A stretch of DNA of 64,000 nt from Sphagnum compactum (Eukaryota; Bryophyta; Sphagnopsida; Sphagnales): the NCBI GenBank assembly GCA_965153455.1, contig OZ234494.1, forward strand, positions 24,853,354 through 24,917,353, in the 5' to 3' direction. The stretch's first letter is position 1; each line of letters starts with the position of its first letter. The translations under genes were made by a program, and so were the position numbers. This document shows positions 1 through 12,832 of this stretch, in pieces. Below the pieces are notes generated by a model. That model was not told the origin of the DNA. It searched no databases and worked only from the letters and a program-made list of their open reading frames with translations.

Positions 1-715
1 CTCCTTGTTCAAATAACGGGGCCCTTTGTTTAGTTTGATAAGCAGCTTGATCACGTAACCTTTGCCCACATTCTTGTTTAGACTCCATGGCCCACATTGT
101 TGCCACATGGGGAGTTTGATAGGTTGTTTGAGCTTGTAGCCTTTCCTTTATTTGGAGGGAAGATTCATTAGCCCATGCTTCTACCACATGGGAGCTTGAT
201 AGGCTACTTGAGTTTGTAACCTTTCCTCTATTTGGAGGGAATCTATTCAGTGGCCTACACTTTTGCCACATGGGGAGTTTGATAGGTTGCATAAGCTCAT
301 AACCTTTATTCTGTTTGGAAGGAAGATTTGGTGGCCCGCACTTCTGTCACATGTGGAGCTTGATAGGCTGTTTGAACTCATAGCCTTTCTTTTGTTTGGA
401 GGGAAGATTTAGCAGTTCGCAATATTGCCACATGAGGAGTTTGATATGTTGTTTAAGCCTGTAATCTTTCTTTTGTTTGGCTAGAAGATTTGGTAATTCA
501 CATTGTTATTATGTGGGGGAGTTTGATATGTTGCTTGAACTTGTAGTCATTCTGATGTTTGGATGGAAGATTTAATATCCTTCAAAGCTGCCACATGGGA
601 AGGTTGATAGATTTCTTGAACCTGCAACCTTTCATTTGTTTAAACAAAAAACTCGATAGCTTTCATTGCTGCTATGTGGGGTGTTTGATAAGTTACTTGA
701 ACTTGTAATCTTTAT
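1..715. repeat. 81-bp minisatellite array, about 8-9 degenerate copies
   Basis: Copies of a unit around CCACATGGGGAGTTTGATAG recur at about 103, 184, 266, 347, 428, 509, 591 and 672, a spacing of 80-83 bp. A weaker copy lies near the window edge, so the array may continue upstream. Each unit also carries TTGAGCTTGTAGCCTTTC-like and TTTGGAGGGAAGATT-like blocks. Although 81 is divisible by three, stops interrupt all frames. Copies differ by scattered substitutions, so the array is old. Confidence 0.85.
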
Positions 716-1399
716 CCCTCTCTTCATTAAATTATATTTCTCTTGCTTGTGCAACATAATTTCTTGCCCTTGCACATTCCATACATAAACTAACACTACC
801 ATGATGTTTAGGAGGCATTGTTCACTTGGTGAATGGTGAATGGTGGGAGAAAAAATCCAATGTTTTGATAATTACAAAGTGACGGCATGATTGTTCAAAT
901 GGTGGACTTTCTTCAACTTTGGTGAAAGTAGATGAATGTTGGGATGAAAATGTGATGTTTCAAATTGAAGGTGATGGTGGGTATGAAAGGTCAAATGGTA
1001 AACCTTCTTCAACCTTGATAAGTTACCTTATGGTTTTTCACACCACAAATGCACAATGGTTGGAGAAAACCTTTCATTTCTCATGTGACAATTGAAATGA
1101 AAGGTTTTATTACTTTATGGTTTTTGAGATTTTGCAAATTTTCTTCCTTTCTAAAAAATTGTCACAATTATTGGAATGAGAAGTTGGGATGGGAACCATG
1201 AAGCCTTGTAAATAGTAAGGTACAATGTTGAATTGTATGGTTTGGGCTTGCCATAACTTCTCATTCCTAGAGTATATTTGATTTTGACTTTTCTAGACAT
1301 CATATCAAATAATAACATTTCTTTATATTTTTAATTGTTTGGTTTATCTTCTTGAATTGTTTAAATTTTGTCTAAATTTATTATTATTTTTTCTCTTGA
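716..1399. other. Geneless AT-rich stretch
   Basis: No ORF, RNA gene or clear repeat is visible. Around 810-1110 there are loosely repeated words such as GGTGAATGGTG and AAACCTTTCATTTC, too diverged to call a family. Confidence 0.6.
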
Positions 1400-2300
1400 T
1401 GTTAAAATTTTGGTTTTCATGACATTTGTGATCAATGTCATGTTAGTTCAATTTGAATGGCACACCTTTAAAACTTAAATATGATATCCAAGTTTCTTTA
1501 ATATTTTGGGTTATTGCTGAATTTTTAATCAATTTAAAATTGTAATCAAGGTGATATTTCTAATTTTTGTTTTCATGACACTTGTGATTAAAGATTTCAA
1601 TTTGAATGGCACACCTTTAAAGGTTAAATCTGAAATCCATTTTTCTTTAGTACTTTGGGTTATTGTTGAATTTTCAATCAATTTAAAATTGTATTCAAGT
1701 TGATATTTCTATTTTCTAGAATTTATTTTATGATCTTTCATTAATGCATGAAACTTGTGATTAACTTGTGAACTATTTGAGAGGATTTGATTTTTTTCTC
1801 ATTTTTTTTTATTGCATTTAGTTTCTACATGCTATTTTTCAATAGGCAATTATACTCAAAAAAATTTGATGATTTGTTTTGAAGGTGGTTTTGTAGGTGC
1901 ATTATTTCAAATGCCAAAGATCTAGGTGTTAATCAATCTAGAATTAATGGATGGGGAGAATTCATGATGTCCAAATTTATGATTTTTTCTTTTATTGGTT
2001 TTTAAATTTCTGTTTTCATGACACTTGTGATCAATGTCATGTGATTTCAATTTGAATGGCACAATTTGAAAGCTTAAATCCGAAATCTAATTTTTAAAAT
2101 GATTTTGGGTCATTGTTGAATTTTCAATCAATTTAAAATTATTTCTGATATTACAAATTTTCTTTCTAATTTCAATTTGAATTGCACACTTTTTAGCTTA
2201 AATCTGAAATCACATTTCCTTTATATTTTGGATTATTGCTAAACTTTAAGTCTATTTAGAATTGTAATCAAGTTGATATTTCTGATTTCTAAATTTTTTT
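1400..2300. repeat. ~150-bp diverged repeats in two clusters
   Basis: A unit with TTTTCATGACACTTGTGAT, then CAATTTGAATGGCACAC, then a TTTTGGGTTATTGTTGAATT-like block and ATCAATTTAAAATTG is seen at about 1410, 1565 and 2010, with a truncated copy at about 2160. The two clusters are separated by roughly 290 bp of unrelated DNA. The repeats are noncoding and look like decayed satellite or transposon-derived sequence. Confidence 0.75.
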
Positions 2301-2890
2301 TTCTGATTTTTGAAAATCTGATTTCTCATCTTTCATCAATGCATGAAACTATTTTTTAAAATCTTTTTTAAAAAAAAAGTTGGCCCAAATGTGAACCCAT
2401 TACAAAATAGGGAAACTCAACATGTGAACATTGTATTGCGATGTATGTATTCATTTTTTGAACAACCAAATATGAAAGGAAATCATGCTTCAATTGAACG
2501 GTAAGCCTTCAAGTGTAACCATGTTCTCAACTGATTTTTCCTTCCAAAACCTGGTTTTAAAAAATATATTTGAATTTTCAGTGACAAAAATCACTGAAAA
2601 TTCCATATTTTCCACATCCTAAATCCAAATCTCACAACATAAATTCCATTAAATCTAATTCATCAGGATCTTTCCACCAACACCAAATGCACATTCCAAT
2701 TCCTCTGAAAATTTCAGGTACGATTTAATTTAATTTTCAATGAAAAAATCATTCAATATTCAAAAACTTTTGCACTGCAAGTCCAGACGCCATGGATCCA
2801 AGCCCATGCACCCCTCCTTGTTGAGAGCTTTCCAAAGACACCAAGAACATGATCTGAAGCATCCCAGGTCGGTGAATCTCATAACCACAA

Positions 2891-2931
2891 CACAAAACAA
2901 AACAAAACAAAACAAAACAAAACAAAACAAA
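2891..2931. repeat. (AAAAC)n microsatellite
   Basis: About eight head-to-tail AAAAC units. The short ORFs across it on both strands are simple-repeat artefacts. Confidence 0.9.
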
Positions 2932-2939
2932 CTACCCTC

Positions 2940-3625
2940 CCTCATAGATAGATTATTTTCACAAATGTTGAAATTTTTGGAATTTATTTTTAAATAAAGG
3001 AAAAAAAAGTGAAGGGAAATATTGAATCTTCTAGAATATTCTATTTGTTGGAGTGAAAATTTCAAAATTAATTAATTAATTGACAAACATGTGCAAAAGT
3101 TGCCAAAGTACTATCGGTATTAGAGTCATACCCTTCTCTACCTTGGTAGCTTTGACACTAGTTATATTGTTTTCACAAATGTTGAAATTTTTGGAAATTT
3201 ATTTATTTCAAATAAAGAAAAAAATGTGAAGAAAAATATTAAATCTTTTAAAATATTCTATTTGTTGAAATGAAATCATTCAACAAACATTTTAAAAAGT
3301 TGCCAAGGGGTTGTGGTACTAGAGATATATCCTATTACCTTGGCAACTTCCACATTAATTATATAATTTTCACAATGTTGAAATTTTTGGAAATTAGTTT
3401 TTCAAACAAACAAAAAATGTGAAAAGAGATATTGAATTTTCTAGAATATTTTATTTGTTGAAATGAAATTATTTGACAAACATGTATAAAAGTTGCCAAG
3501 GTATTATGGTATTAAAGTTATACCCTACTACCTTGGCAAATTCCACATTAATTATATCATTTTCACAAATGTTGAATTTTTTGGAAATTAAGTTTTCAAA
3601 TAAACAAAAAAAAAATGTGAAAGAA
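2940..3625. repeat. ~200-bp tandem repeat with a conserved internal hairpin
   Basis: The phrase GTTGAAATTTTTGGAA starts at 2967, 3181 and 3377, with a variant at 3571, giving a period of 194-214 bp. Each unit contains an inverted pair such as TTGCCAAGGTA and TACCTTGGCAA some 30-40 bp apart (best in the copy at 3490-3545). It also has TCTAGAATATT and TTATTTGTTGAAATGAAA blocks. A lone diverged copy lies at about 5575-5730. Confidence 0.8.
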
Positions 3626-6600
3626 AACCTTGCTTGAGATGCTTACGAAAATGCCCAAAATGTGTAGATAATAATTTGTTGTGTTACATTTCACAAAACA
3701 TCCAACCCACACTTGTTGCAGACATAAAATAGTCTCAACCATTGGGTTGCCACAATGGAAATTGAAAATGTATTAAGATTTAATATATTTAAATTGTTTT
3801 ATCAAGAGCTTGAAATAATCGAAATGAGGTTGCCAAGTCCCATTTCATTTTAAATAATTATTTTGAAAAATATTGCAAATGGTTAATTGTAGGTATGGTA
3901 TCATAAACATAGTAACTATCATTGCTTGATCTCTAGATTATCTAAATAAAAGCGTGTGGTGCAATGCTTCAGAAACATTTCTTCAAATAATACATTTTGA
4001 ATTCAAATATTTCTTTTAACAACCATATTTTTCCTTGGTTGGCTTTCTTGGATGAACTTTTCCTTGAAGGAAGAAGGCCTAGGTGGCTTTTGTGATGTTT
4101 TCTTTGTGCAACTTAGCCCCAGTTCTTTGGATAAATTGCCTTAGGAAAAAAAAGAATTGAACCAAGTTTCTTGTGGAAAAGAGAAATTAAGACCGCACAT
4201 TCCCTTAATGACCTTGGCCACACTTCCACAAGGAAAACATTTAGAGGAAATTACAAAGTTTTAAAGTTTTTTCTAAATTGCACAATGGATGAATTTATTA
4301 TTTTATTTTTTCATCCTTTGTAGCTATATTTTCACTTGTTGTACAATTTAAACTTTTCATCCATTTTGTAACATTTTCCCCTAATATTTCATCCAAGGTG
4401 TAATTTTAATTCTCAACTTTTCATCCATCATGCAATTATTCATCCATTATGCAACCTTTTTCTATAGTTTTTCATATATTGTCATTACAACAAATCATAG
4501 TTTTTCAAGTGGTCCATTTTGATTACCTTATACATTTTAACTAATGACAAGATATGATTTGATTGAAGACCCAATGCATGAATGACCATTATAATTTTTT
4601 ACTAATCAACTTCATTGGTATGATTATTTAGCACATGTATGATGCATAGTTGAAATAAATAGATTAGTTATGTATAATTAAGACCCAAAACTAAAATTGT
4701 ACACCCTAGATTTTCTTACTTATGGGTCATAAGTAACCCAATGAAGTTTATTTTATTTTGAACAACAATGCAATTTTTTGTAATTTGGGGTGTAAATGTA
4801 AAGTTTTAGGTCTTTAACTAGTTAGTGAATTCCAACAACTAGTGCTTTAGGATTTGGAAAGGTGTTAAGGTTGAGCAACTTCAACCTAAAGTTAGTCAAC
4901 TTGAGGAATGAACAAGGGTTCATTTTCTTTCTTTTTTCTTCTTGTTGGGAATTGAAGAGGACATCAAGGGGGTTGGGAAAGGTGGTGGAATTGTGAAGGT
5001 GTGACGAGGGAAGCTTTGGGAGACAAAATGAGCTAGAAAAGAAGAATGTTGTTATGGAGGAGGAAGGCAACATGGTGCTTATGGAGAAAAGGATAGCCAT
5101 GAACAAACATGGGAAGGAAATAGGAGAGAGAAAATGGTAGATAGATGTGCAAAACAACAAAAAATATTTTGAAGGAAGATAGGAAGGTGGAAATACAAGG
5201 GAACTAATGGCAGATGTTTTGATAGAAGATATCTAATTTTGGATTGGAAATAATTATTTGGTTGGTGTCAGTTTGAATTTTGAAAAAATGAATAATAAAC
5301 AACAGGGGAAGGAGGTTGTCGAAGTGTCATGCAGGTAGGAATTAGGTTTGTGTTGGGTGTTGTCATCCATGAAATGGAGAACTTCTTAGATGATTAGTAT
5401 TAAGTAGTATAACCATTCAATAATGTATAATGAATGTTCCATTAGGGAAGAGAACATAGGTAGTAGAGAGGAGAGAAAGAAATTGTGAAAAAATGGGGTG
5501 TATGGGGTTCTTGTTGAGTTTCACATTTTTTTCTATTCAATTAGTTACTAGAGTACTTTGGTAGGTCTAACACTACTTAAATTATTATTAAATTTTTTGA
5601 AAGTTTTAAATTTCATAAAAGAAAAATTTGTGAAAGGAATATTGAATTTCTAGAAATAGTTTATTTGTGAAAATGAAAATTTCAAAATAAATTGATTATT
5701 TGACAAACATGTGTTGAAGTTGTCAAGGAGTCTAATAGTAAAAAGGATTAGGGAAATGAACATTGTGAAATTTAAATATAACCATAGTAAAGAAGGAGTA
5801 AAAACAACATCAGTTTGGGCATTATAAGAAGAAAAGATATTGACATTTTTTGGTGATTGAAAAGTTTTTTGTTGCGTGGTTTTTGGTCGCCAAATTGGGT
5901 AACCAAAAAAAATTTGGTCGTCATTTATAATTTATTTTCAACCATTGCTTGGAAAAAAAACAATTTCAATTGTCGTTCAAATTTTTTTTCGATTGTCACC
6001 TAGAAATTGTTAGTCATTTGATCAAAGGTGGTTTAATTTTCACTATTGATCCAACAACCAAATTTGGGATGCTTTTTGGTTGCCATAGGATTTTAGTAAT
6101 CGAATGTCATTTTAATCATCATAGGGTTTAAAGCAACCCAACGATGCAAATATTAGACACCCTAAATGTGCCTTAGGTAGCATGACCTAAGTTGACCTTA
6201 TTTTGATGTGATGTTAGGCAACATCAATGTTCAAACAAACACATTGTGTTTTGATTGATCCCTGAACGTTGTGACAACCTTGCCATGTTAGGTAAAATTT
6301 GTTTATAAATACAATTATTATCTTAAGTTAAGGAAGAATATTTCATCGATCATAAATAATGACAATAACTATTTTATGGATTTGGGTCATAATTCATGCT
6401 TGTGAACCAATCCATGTGTACCACATGGATCAACATTTAATTATGATTTTAAAAAAAGAATTGGGCTCACATTTTGAATTAAATTTTTTTTATTGTAGGT
6501 CTTAGAAAAATTGTGTGATAATTATTAATTTTTTTGACATTTTAAATTTATAATTATTTTCCACCAAAGCTACCCAAATATTATAGTAGTCATAAAACAA

Positions 6601-7249
6601 ATACCTATTAAATCAAATTACTTCAACATTAGTTTGGAAACTCGAAAAGATTTTATAATGTTTTCAAAGGTAGCAAACTAAGTTTTTTTATTAGTTTTAA
6701 AACTTAAAAAGAAATTTTGGTTCTATGGTTTGTTCATTTTTGGGTGGTTCACTTTTTGAAAAAATAATAATCTACACAAGTCCATTGTGTAGCATGTTAA
6801 AAATGTAATTTAATGTGGTGTCATTGGTTAAGTGGGGATTATGTGGTGGCTAATGAACCAATAAAGTCCACATGAACAAAAGCGCATTTAGAACTGTGCT
6901 TTGGGGAAAAATTGAGAAAAAAAAAAAAAAAAAAAAAAACTCAAATTAACTTATGAAAATAAGCTCCAATTTTGACCTTTCAAAATTCATAACTTAAATG
7001 TGGTATTTTTTAAAGAAAAGTGTTCCAAATTTTTTATTTCATTATTTAACACATATTAAAATTACCTTAAAACAATCTTTATTGTGGGCTTGACTTTGAA
7101 CTTTAAAATATTCATTCATTCTCCCTTTTAAGTTATTCATAAAGTCCATCAAAGTGAAGATCACTCATCAAAACTAACGATGAATTGCCAAAAGTGGCCA
7201 CCATAGTTTTTCTTTTAATTAGACTATGCTCTCTACTTAATTATGGTCA
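3626..7249. other. Geneless AT-rich stretch
   Basis: No credible gene. It includes a lone copy of the preceding 200-bp repeat (about 5575-5730), degenerate TTTCATCCATT words near 4300-4450 and a poly-A run at 6917-6939. Sequence near 6815-6870 (ATTGGTTAAGTGGGG and following) resembles 54170-54225 and may be a dispersed repeat. Confidence 0.6.
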
Positions 7250-7289
7250 CATAATTAGGAAACTACTTAGGTAGAGACTAACTAATTAA

Positions 7290-8700
7290 GTTAGGGCTTA
7301 CATATTATGTGCCCTACCTACTCATGGGCTACCTACCTACCCATGGAGTATTCACTTACTTACCCACTTACCTACCTACCTATGTAAGACAAGGATGATG
7401 AAAATCTTACATGAGGGTCTACATATAGCCTACATGTAGCCCGACCTATTTAAGGGCTACCTACTATCACAAATTTCCCATTGCATGATTTGATAATGAA
7501 ACTCATGTGAAAATTGTTTTTTCATGAGTTCGTATTTTTTGCACATGGATGTCATGTGTCTAAAACATGTATGTGCATTCAAATATTTCATCCTACTTAT
7601 ATGTGCATCATACAAGTTTTAGATGCACAACATTTGTGTGCAAAAAACAAAAAATTATGAAATAACATATGTCTTTGAATTTCAATGAACCAATGAAATT
7701 AGTAAGTTTGTGATTAGTAGGGGTTACAAAGGGACTTACATAGATTGGGAGATACCTAAGGGATACTCATGAGGCCTTACATAAGGCCTACTTAGAGGCT
7801 TATAAAAATATTTCTTAAGTTGGGGGATACTTAAAAGATTATTTAGAGGGGTTATTTAGTAACTTAAGGGGCAGTTTAAGGACTATTTAAATATTAATTA
7901 GGGGCTTACCAAGTTATGGGCTATCTAAGATAAAAGTTATCAAAAACCTATGTAAGGGATAACATTGGGGCTACCTAGGACTTACTTAAGTTAGGGGATA
8001 CCTAAGGCTTACTTAAAGACCTAATTAAAGAACTACATGGGGTTTACATAAGAGCTATGAATCAACCTAGAGGTAGTGTTTTATGTACGCATATATAACC
8101 ATTTTTTGCACTATGAGTCAAGGTAGCTTTTTAATAACCCTTAAGTATGCCCTAACCCAATAAATTCCTAGTTAGCCCCACAAATATGCTTTATGTAGTT
8201 CCCAAACAACCTTTATGTATCCCACAACCTAGGTAGGGCCCTAAGTGTCTCCTTAAGTAAACCCTTAGGTAGGTAGTCCCCTAAGTAGTCCTTAGGTATC
8301 TTATATCCTAGGTAAACCCCTAGGTGTTTCCCTAGGTAACCCTTTAGATAGGCTTTATGTAGCCCCCTATTTAAGCTTTAGATAACCCTTAGCTAGCCCC
8401 TTAGGTAGGTTTTATGTAGCCTTTTAAAAAACCTTCAAATATCCCATAGCCTAGGTCTTTAGGTGTTTCCTTGAATTCCCTAGATAAAACCTAGGTTGTT
8501 GTCTAAATAGTCCTTAGGTATCTCATAATCTACGTAGACTTTTAAGTGTTTCCTTAGATAGTCTTTAGATAGGCCTTAGGTAGTTTTTTAAGTAATCATT
8601 AAGTGTCTATTAATTAAAAAAATCCCTAGCTAACCCCTTAGATAAATTTTGTGTAATCTTTTAAGTGCTCTTAGCTATCCAATTACATAAGTAGGCCCTA
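7290..8700. repeat. Degenerate CTACCTA / TAGGTAG word array with orientation switch
   Basis: From about 7290 to 8045 the plus strand is dense in words of the type GGGGCTACCTA, ACTTAAG and GGGATACCTAAGG. From about 8100 to 8700 the reverse-complement words predominate (CCTTAGGTAGCCCC, TTATGTAGCCC). The block thus forms a loose inverted repeat around about 8070. The unit is too degenerate for a fixed period. The same vocabulary recurs at 29.66-30.31, 39.80-39.88 and 50.09-50.41 kb. It is noncoding. Confidence 0.75.
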
Positions 8701-9721
8701 AAGGTAGACACATAAATGCATGCAAAACTCAAGAAATATGAGGAAACTCAAATCATCATGAGTTGTGTTGAGGAGGAAATTTGAGTTTCCTCCTCTATTA
8801 TTTTCTTTTGGCGTAATCTCATCTTACATTTTGATTGTCATCCTTAGTGTTACGAAAACCTATGGTTTTGCTTTTAAATTTTATTGTTGTTGTAGACAAT
8901 TTTATTATGTCATTACAAATAATTTGGAATAAAATTCAATATAAATTCCTCAAAATTTTGACTTTCCAATGAAATTACCAATAATATATTTTCAAATTTC
9001 AAAAGTTTGCTATTGATGATGAGTGCATAATCAAGTTTTTAAATCAAAATCAATTATTGATTAGAAAATTAAAATTATGTTATTCATGATAAAAATTTAA
9101 ACACAATGCACCCAACCAAAATGATCACAACGACACCAAAAGTGAGGCACCACAACTAACAAAAGTGAACCGACCTAGAACCCCAACCAACAAATGTTGA
9201 TTGATAAAAATTGGAAACCATATGAAGTTATCATCCGGCCATGATAAAGGCTAGAGTGAAATAGCACCCTCTAGTGCATCATGCAAAATAAATTTGTGCA
9301 TCATTGTTAACCACTATGGTTAGCTATGTACTAACCATTCACATGCATCTACATTCCAAATAGCCACCAATTGTCATACCTAGTTTCCTAATTGAGTAAT
9401 GATAACTTACACCCCTATTTACATATCTTTGACACTAACCCACTTAAAAACTTGCAATCTATTCATGGAGCAATTGTTTGTTATTAAATAACAGTTGTGT
9501 GCAATTTTAGCTTGATTCTCATGTACCACCTCTGCTGCAAGAGTACTTCCTTTTGTAATTTGCTTGCAAGGCAAAGCTCCTGCATTATGAGGATCTCAAT
9601 AAGCTTTCTATTATTGGTCTTTAAAATTTTCATTCAAGCCCGCATAAATTTTCATTTCTCACATCTGAGTTTAGTTATTTGTTTATTTCAACCCCACCTA
9701 TAAAACTGAACCTATAAATAG
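8701..9721. other. Geneless AT-rich stretch
   Basis: No ORF with family resemblance, no RNA gene and no clear repeat. The short plus-strand ORF near 9500-9700 has no recognisable composition or neighbours supporting it. Confidence 0.55.
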
Positions 9722-9990
9722 TCAGGGGACTACAAATAACAAACCACCTGGACCAATCATTATGATGGGCCAATCAGAAATAGGGAACAGCAGTCAGATC
9801 ATATTTATTACACTGTTTTCTGGCAGGTGCACGGTTTTGCTGCGATTTTGGCCTGCCTCCGAAAACTGTGCAATTGTGTGCTGGGCCAAAACCATTTTAG
9901 TGGCCTTTTTCTTCATCCAATTTTCATGTGCAGGGTCACATTCTGGGCATTGCTGGAGATCACCCACATGAGGCCCACATTTGGGCCTCT
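9722..9990 (+). repeat. Inverted-repeat arm A (~0.25 kb)
   Basis: This segment matches the reverse complement of 10895-11160 over most of its length. It shares ACCAATCATTATGAT, CCAATCAGAAA, GATCATATTTATTACACT and TTGCAGGGTCACAT-like words. The first part includes a near-perfect short palindrome around CCAATCATTATGATTGG. The two arms enclose about 0.9 kb of unrelated sequence. Small ORFs on both arms translate similarly only because the DNA is duplicated. The pair could be the ends of a nonautonomous transposon or two independent copies. Confidence 0.75.
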
Positions 9991-10766
9991 ACCAGTGTCC
10001 ACCACATCCAACATTAAGTGTTAATTATTTCTTTCCCTATCCACCACATCCAACATTAAGTGTTAATTAGTTCTTTCCCTATCCTCACTTCGTAAACAAT
10101 AAAAAATGAATAGTATCAAGTGAGAGACTAGTTAAATGCCATCACTTGGGCCAATCCTCGTTATGTCTGACCGATCACAAGCAATGAATTTCTTTTATTG
10201 ACCATTTCAAAGTCATTGTACATATTCCAAACCCAATTTCACACTACCAAGAATGCAATTCTTCCAAAGTGTTTTGTGCAAAGCCATTTATTTTAGGTGG
10301 CTCGGTGGAGATGCTTTAAGCATAGAAAAGTTTCCATTAGCTTTGTTCAGGTATTTGGGATTAGGTACTAGAGCCTGATTAGAACCATGCCTCAAGTAGG
10401 TAAATGGCATGTTACGATAGCCTATAGGTAGATAAGAGGTGGCAAAATATGATACATAATTAAATTGTTATCTACCTCTCTAGCTATTTTAGTGAATGAC
10501 ATATTTTAAGAGGTGAATAAGAACAAGCAAGCTACAAACCATAGGTGCTCTTCTCGGACCTAGTAAATGAATGTCGACCAAGGTGAACGAGCACCCCTTT
10601 TGGTACCTTCACCTTTTCAAGTGAGACCTCTTAGTGGCCATACTAAGCCTAAAAAATGTTAGATTTGAACTCAGAGAACCCTGATTTAGTCTAAGCATGG
10701 GATATTTGTAATATTTGGAAATGATTTAAATGGATCTTTGGATTTTTACTATGGTATCAACATGGG

Positions 10767-10788
10767 TAGGGTTTAGGGTTTAGGGTTT
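10767..10788. repeat. Short interstitial plant telomere-like motif
   Basis: About three imperfect TTTAGGG units in a row. Similar short telo-box-like words lie at 20719-20734, 38105-38120, 45508-45530 and 55650-55665. They are too short to mark an old telomere. Confidence 0.7.
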
Positions 10789-10894
10789 TGGGTTCACCCA
10801 AGGCAGTGAGTGCCACGCAAACAAACTTTATTGAAACTGCATTATAAAGCTTAATCATTTGTGTCGTGTCCTACCAATAAACCTTAAGAAGGGA

Positions 10895-11160
10895 AATAGA
10901 GAAGAACTTACAACAACTCTAGTGGTTCTCAGTATGTGACCCTGCAAATTAAAAAGTGGATGAAGAAAAGTTAAAACATGCCAGTTTTGGTCACCAAATG
11001 GTGTTGGCCCAACATTTTTGCACAGTTTGCTGAGGCTGGTAAAAGGCATAGCCAAGCCGGACACCTCTCAGAGAAGAGTGTAATAAATATGATCTTAGTG
11101 TTCCTCCCTGTTTCTGATTGGTCAATCATAATGATTGGTACAGGTGGTTTACTATGGAGA
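10895..11160 (-). repeat. Inverted-repeat arm B (~0.25 kb)
   Basis: Partner of 9722-9990 in opposite orientation. The outer edge of this arm contains ACCACCTGTACCAATCATTATGAT on the minus strand, and the inner edge contains TTGCAGGGTCACAT. No flanking target duplication was recognised by eye. Confidence 0.75.
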
Positions 11161-12832
11161 CACAAAAATCCAATAAAAGATTGATGGCTGGAACCATCAC
11201 AAGGGAGGAAAAAAAAAGTGAAGGCCAAAGAAAGGCCAAAAGACGCACAACCCACAGGAACCAAAAAGAGAGAGAGAGAACTAGTCCCTCTCATGGTAGG
11301 TAGCTATTTCACTCATGGTTCCTCTAATGTCGTCTACATGCAAATTGTGAGATTTAATAGTAATGGAAGGTTTAGAACGAGCATCACTTGTCAACACAAT
11401 CTTCCTCTCTATAACAAACGTTAAAGCATTCTAAACACGTTGAAGAGTAATACTAAGATTAGCAGTCTCACCTCTTTGTAATCCCAGTTTTAGTTTTATG
11501 TATGAGGTTGGAAAAAATAACTAATCTTGGATGTGAGAAACATTTTAGCAAGGTCACATACTCGCTGATCACTCCTTGAGATTAGGGCAATGTTTTGACA
11601 AATTTGCAAATATCATATCACCAAGATGCCTGGCAAGGAAAGCACATTCACTATTTGGCTGTTCCAGGCTTTAAAATGGGTTTTTCAGATATAGCACCAA
11701 AGCATTGCAAGCTACCATTTACAATCAACTCATCATTTGCTCCTCCTTGGCATATGTGATCACGGTCAAGGTTTTGAGAAAGTTTGTTGATGGGTCATTC
11801 TTTCACTACCTCTAAAGGGGGCAACTAAAGATCTAACATGTCTTGGAAAGGTATTAACAAGGGTTTCTTAAAAGGAGCTCTTCGAATATTTTTGGTTTAT
11901 CACTTGTGAGGTTTGAAACCTCGTATTTTAATTGGATGTTGCACAAAGATCATTTGTTGTGGGATACTTTGTAGCGCAAGTTAATAGATATAGTTTCTAT
12001 TTGGGAAATGCTAACAATTATGCTTCAATAGCCAATAACAATCATGTGACCTATGCTAATACCTCTCCACTTTAGGTGTTAACATGTTTGCATAATCCTC
12101 AAGGACCACCCTCATTCTATCTATATTTGCAGAAGGTAGTTTGTTTTGTTGTTACATTGAGATCTCACAAGCCATAGTGTCACCCATCGCACTCTTGGTA
12201 TTGTTGAAAGTCCCTCAATGAGGGAGGTTGTATTAAGGTGATTTTGTAATGTTTAGACCTCCGGTGCAAGAGTTTGAATATTGAACAATTATTTCATTGA
12301 AATTCAGTTAAATCAAAACTAAAAGTTTTCGGGTAATTGGGCAAGAAAAATGTCTCCCCCTCTTGTATCTAACCCAATAACACAAAGCAATGGCAATAAT
12401 GGAGATGCATCAACTCCTGGAGAAGAGTATCACTAGAATCCATCAACATATCTATGAAGTTGAAAGGAGAAAAATCCCTAAACCCTGGGAGGATTCCTCT
12501 TGGCTTGAGGTTTCACATTTCGCTTCAAACCTCTGACTCAGTAAAACTTCAGCTGCACATTTTTGTTTGGGAGAGAATACAACCTCCAAAGCTCATCAGC
12601 ATGATAGCTAGCCTCATCATCTAAACTACAATCTCCAGGTGTTTCTCTAGCCCTACATAATTAGGCTAACATCTTCAACTCACACGATATGGTGTTTGGC
12701 TGCTAGAAAGATGTGCATTTAGTAGATTTCTAATCTAGAATCAATAAATATACAAAAAGCTTCTCTCATCTCATATGGAGTATACACTTTGCATCCCGTT
12801 TGCACAGCACCATGGAAAGACACTGTACATCA
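11161..12832. other. Intergenic region with probable 3' UTR
   Basis: No coding sequence recognised. The part nearest the stop codon at 12833 probably contains the 3' UTR of the minus-strand hydrolase/CPBP gene. I cannot place its polyadenylation site with confidence. Confidence 0.5.

Noticed and set aside
2740-3065. Overlapping ORFs on both strands
   Set aside because: Both run through the (AAAAC)n repeat, whose sequence is open in several frames.
4822-5160. Minus-strand ORF of 112 aa rich in Ser, Phe and Pro
   Set aside because: Low-complexity reading of a purine-rich plus strand, with no family motif and no splice or promoter context. I could not support a gene.
7290-8700. CRISPR-like or satellite array
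   Set aside because: No fixed repeat length, no unique spacers, and the source is a plant nuclear genome.
10767-10788. Interstitial telomere
   Set aside because: Only about three imperfect TTTAGGG units. Short telo-box words are common in plant promoters and introns.
10971-11294. Minus-strand ORF resembling the plus-strand ORF at 9762-9971
   Set aside because: The similarity comes from the inverted DNA repeat; the frames do not extend or splice into anything larger.
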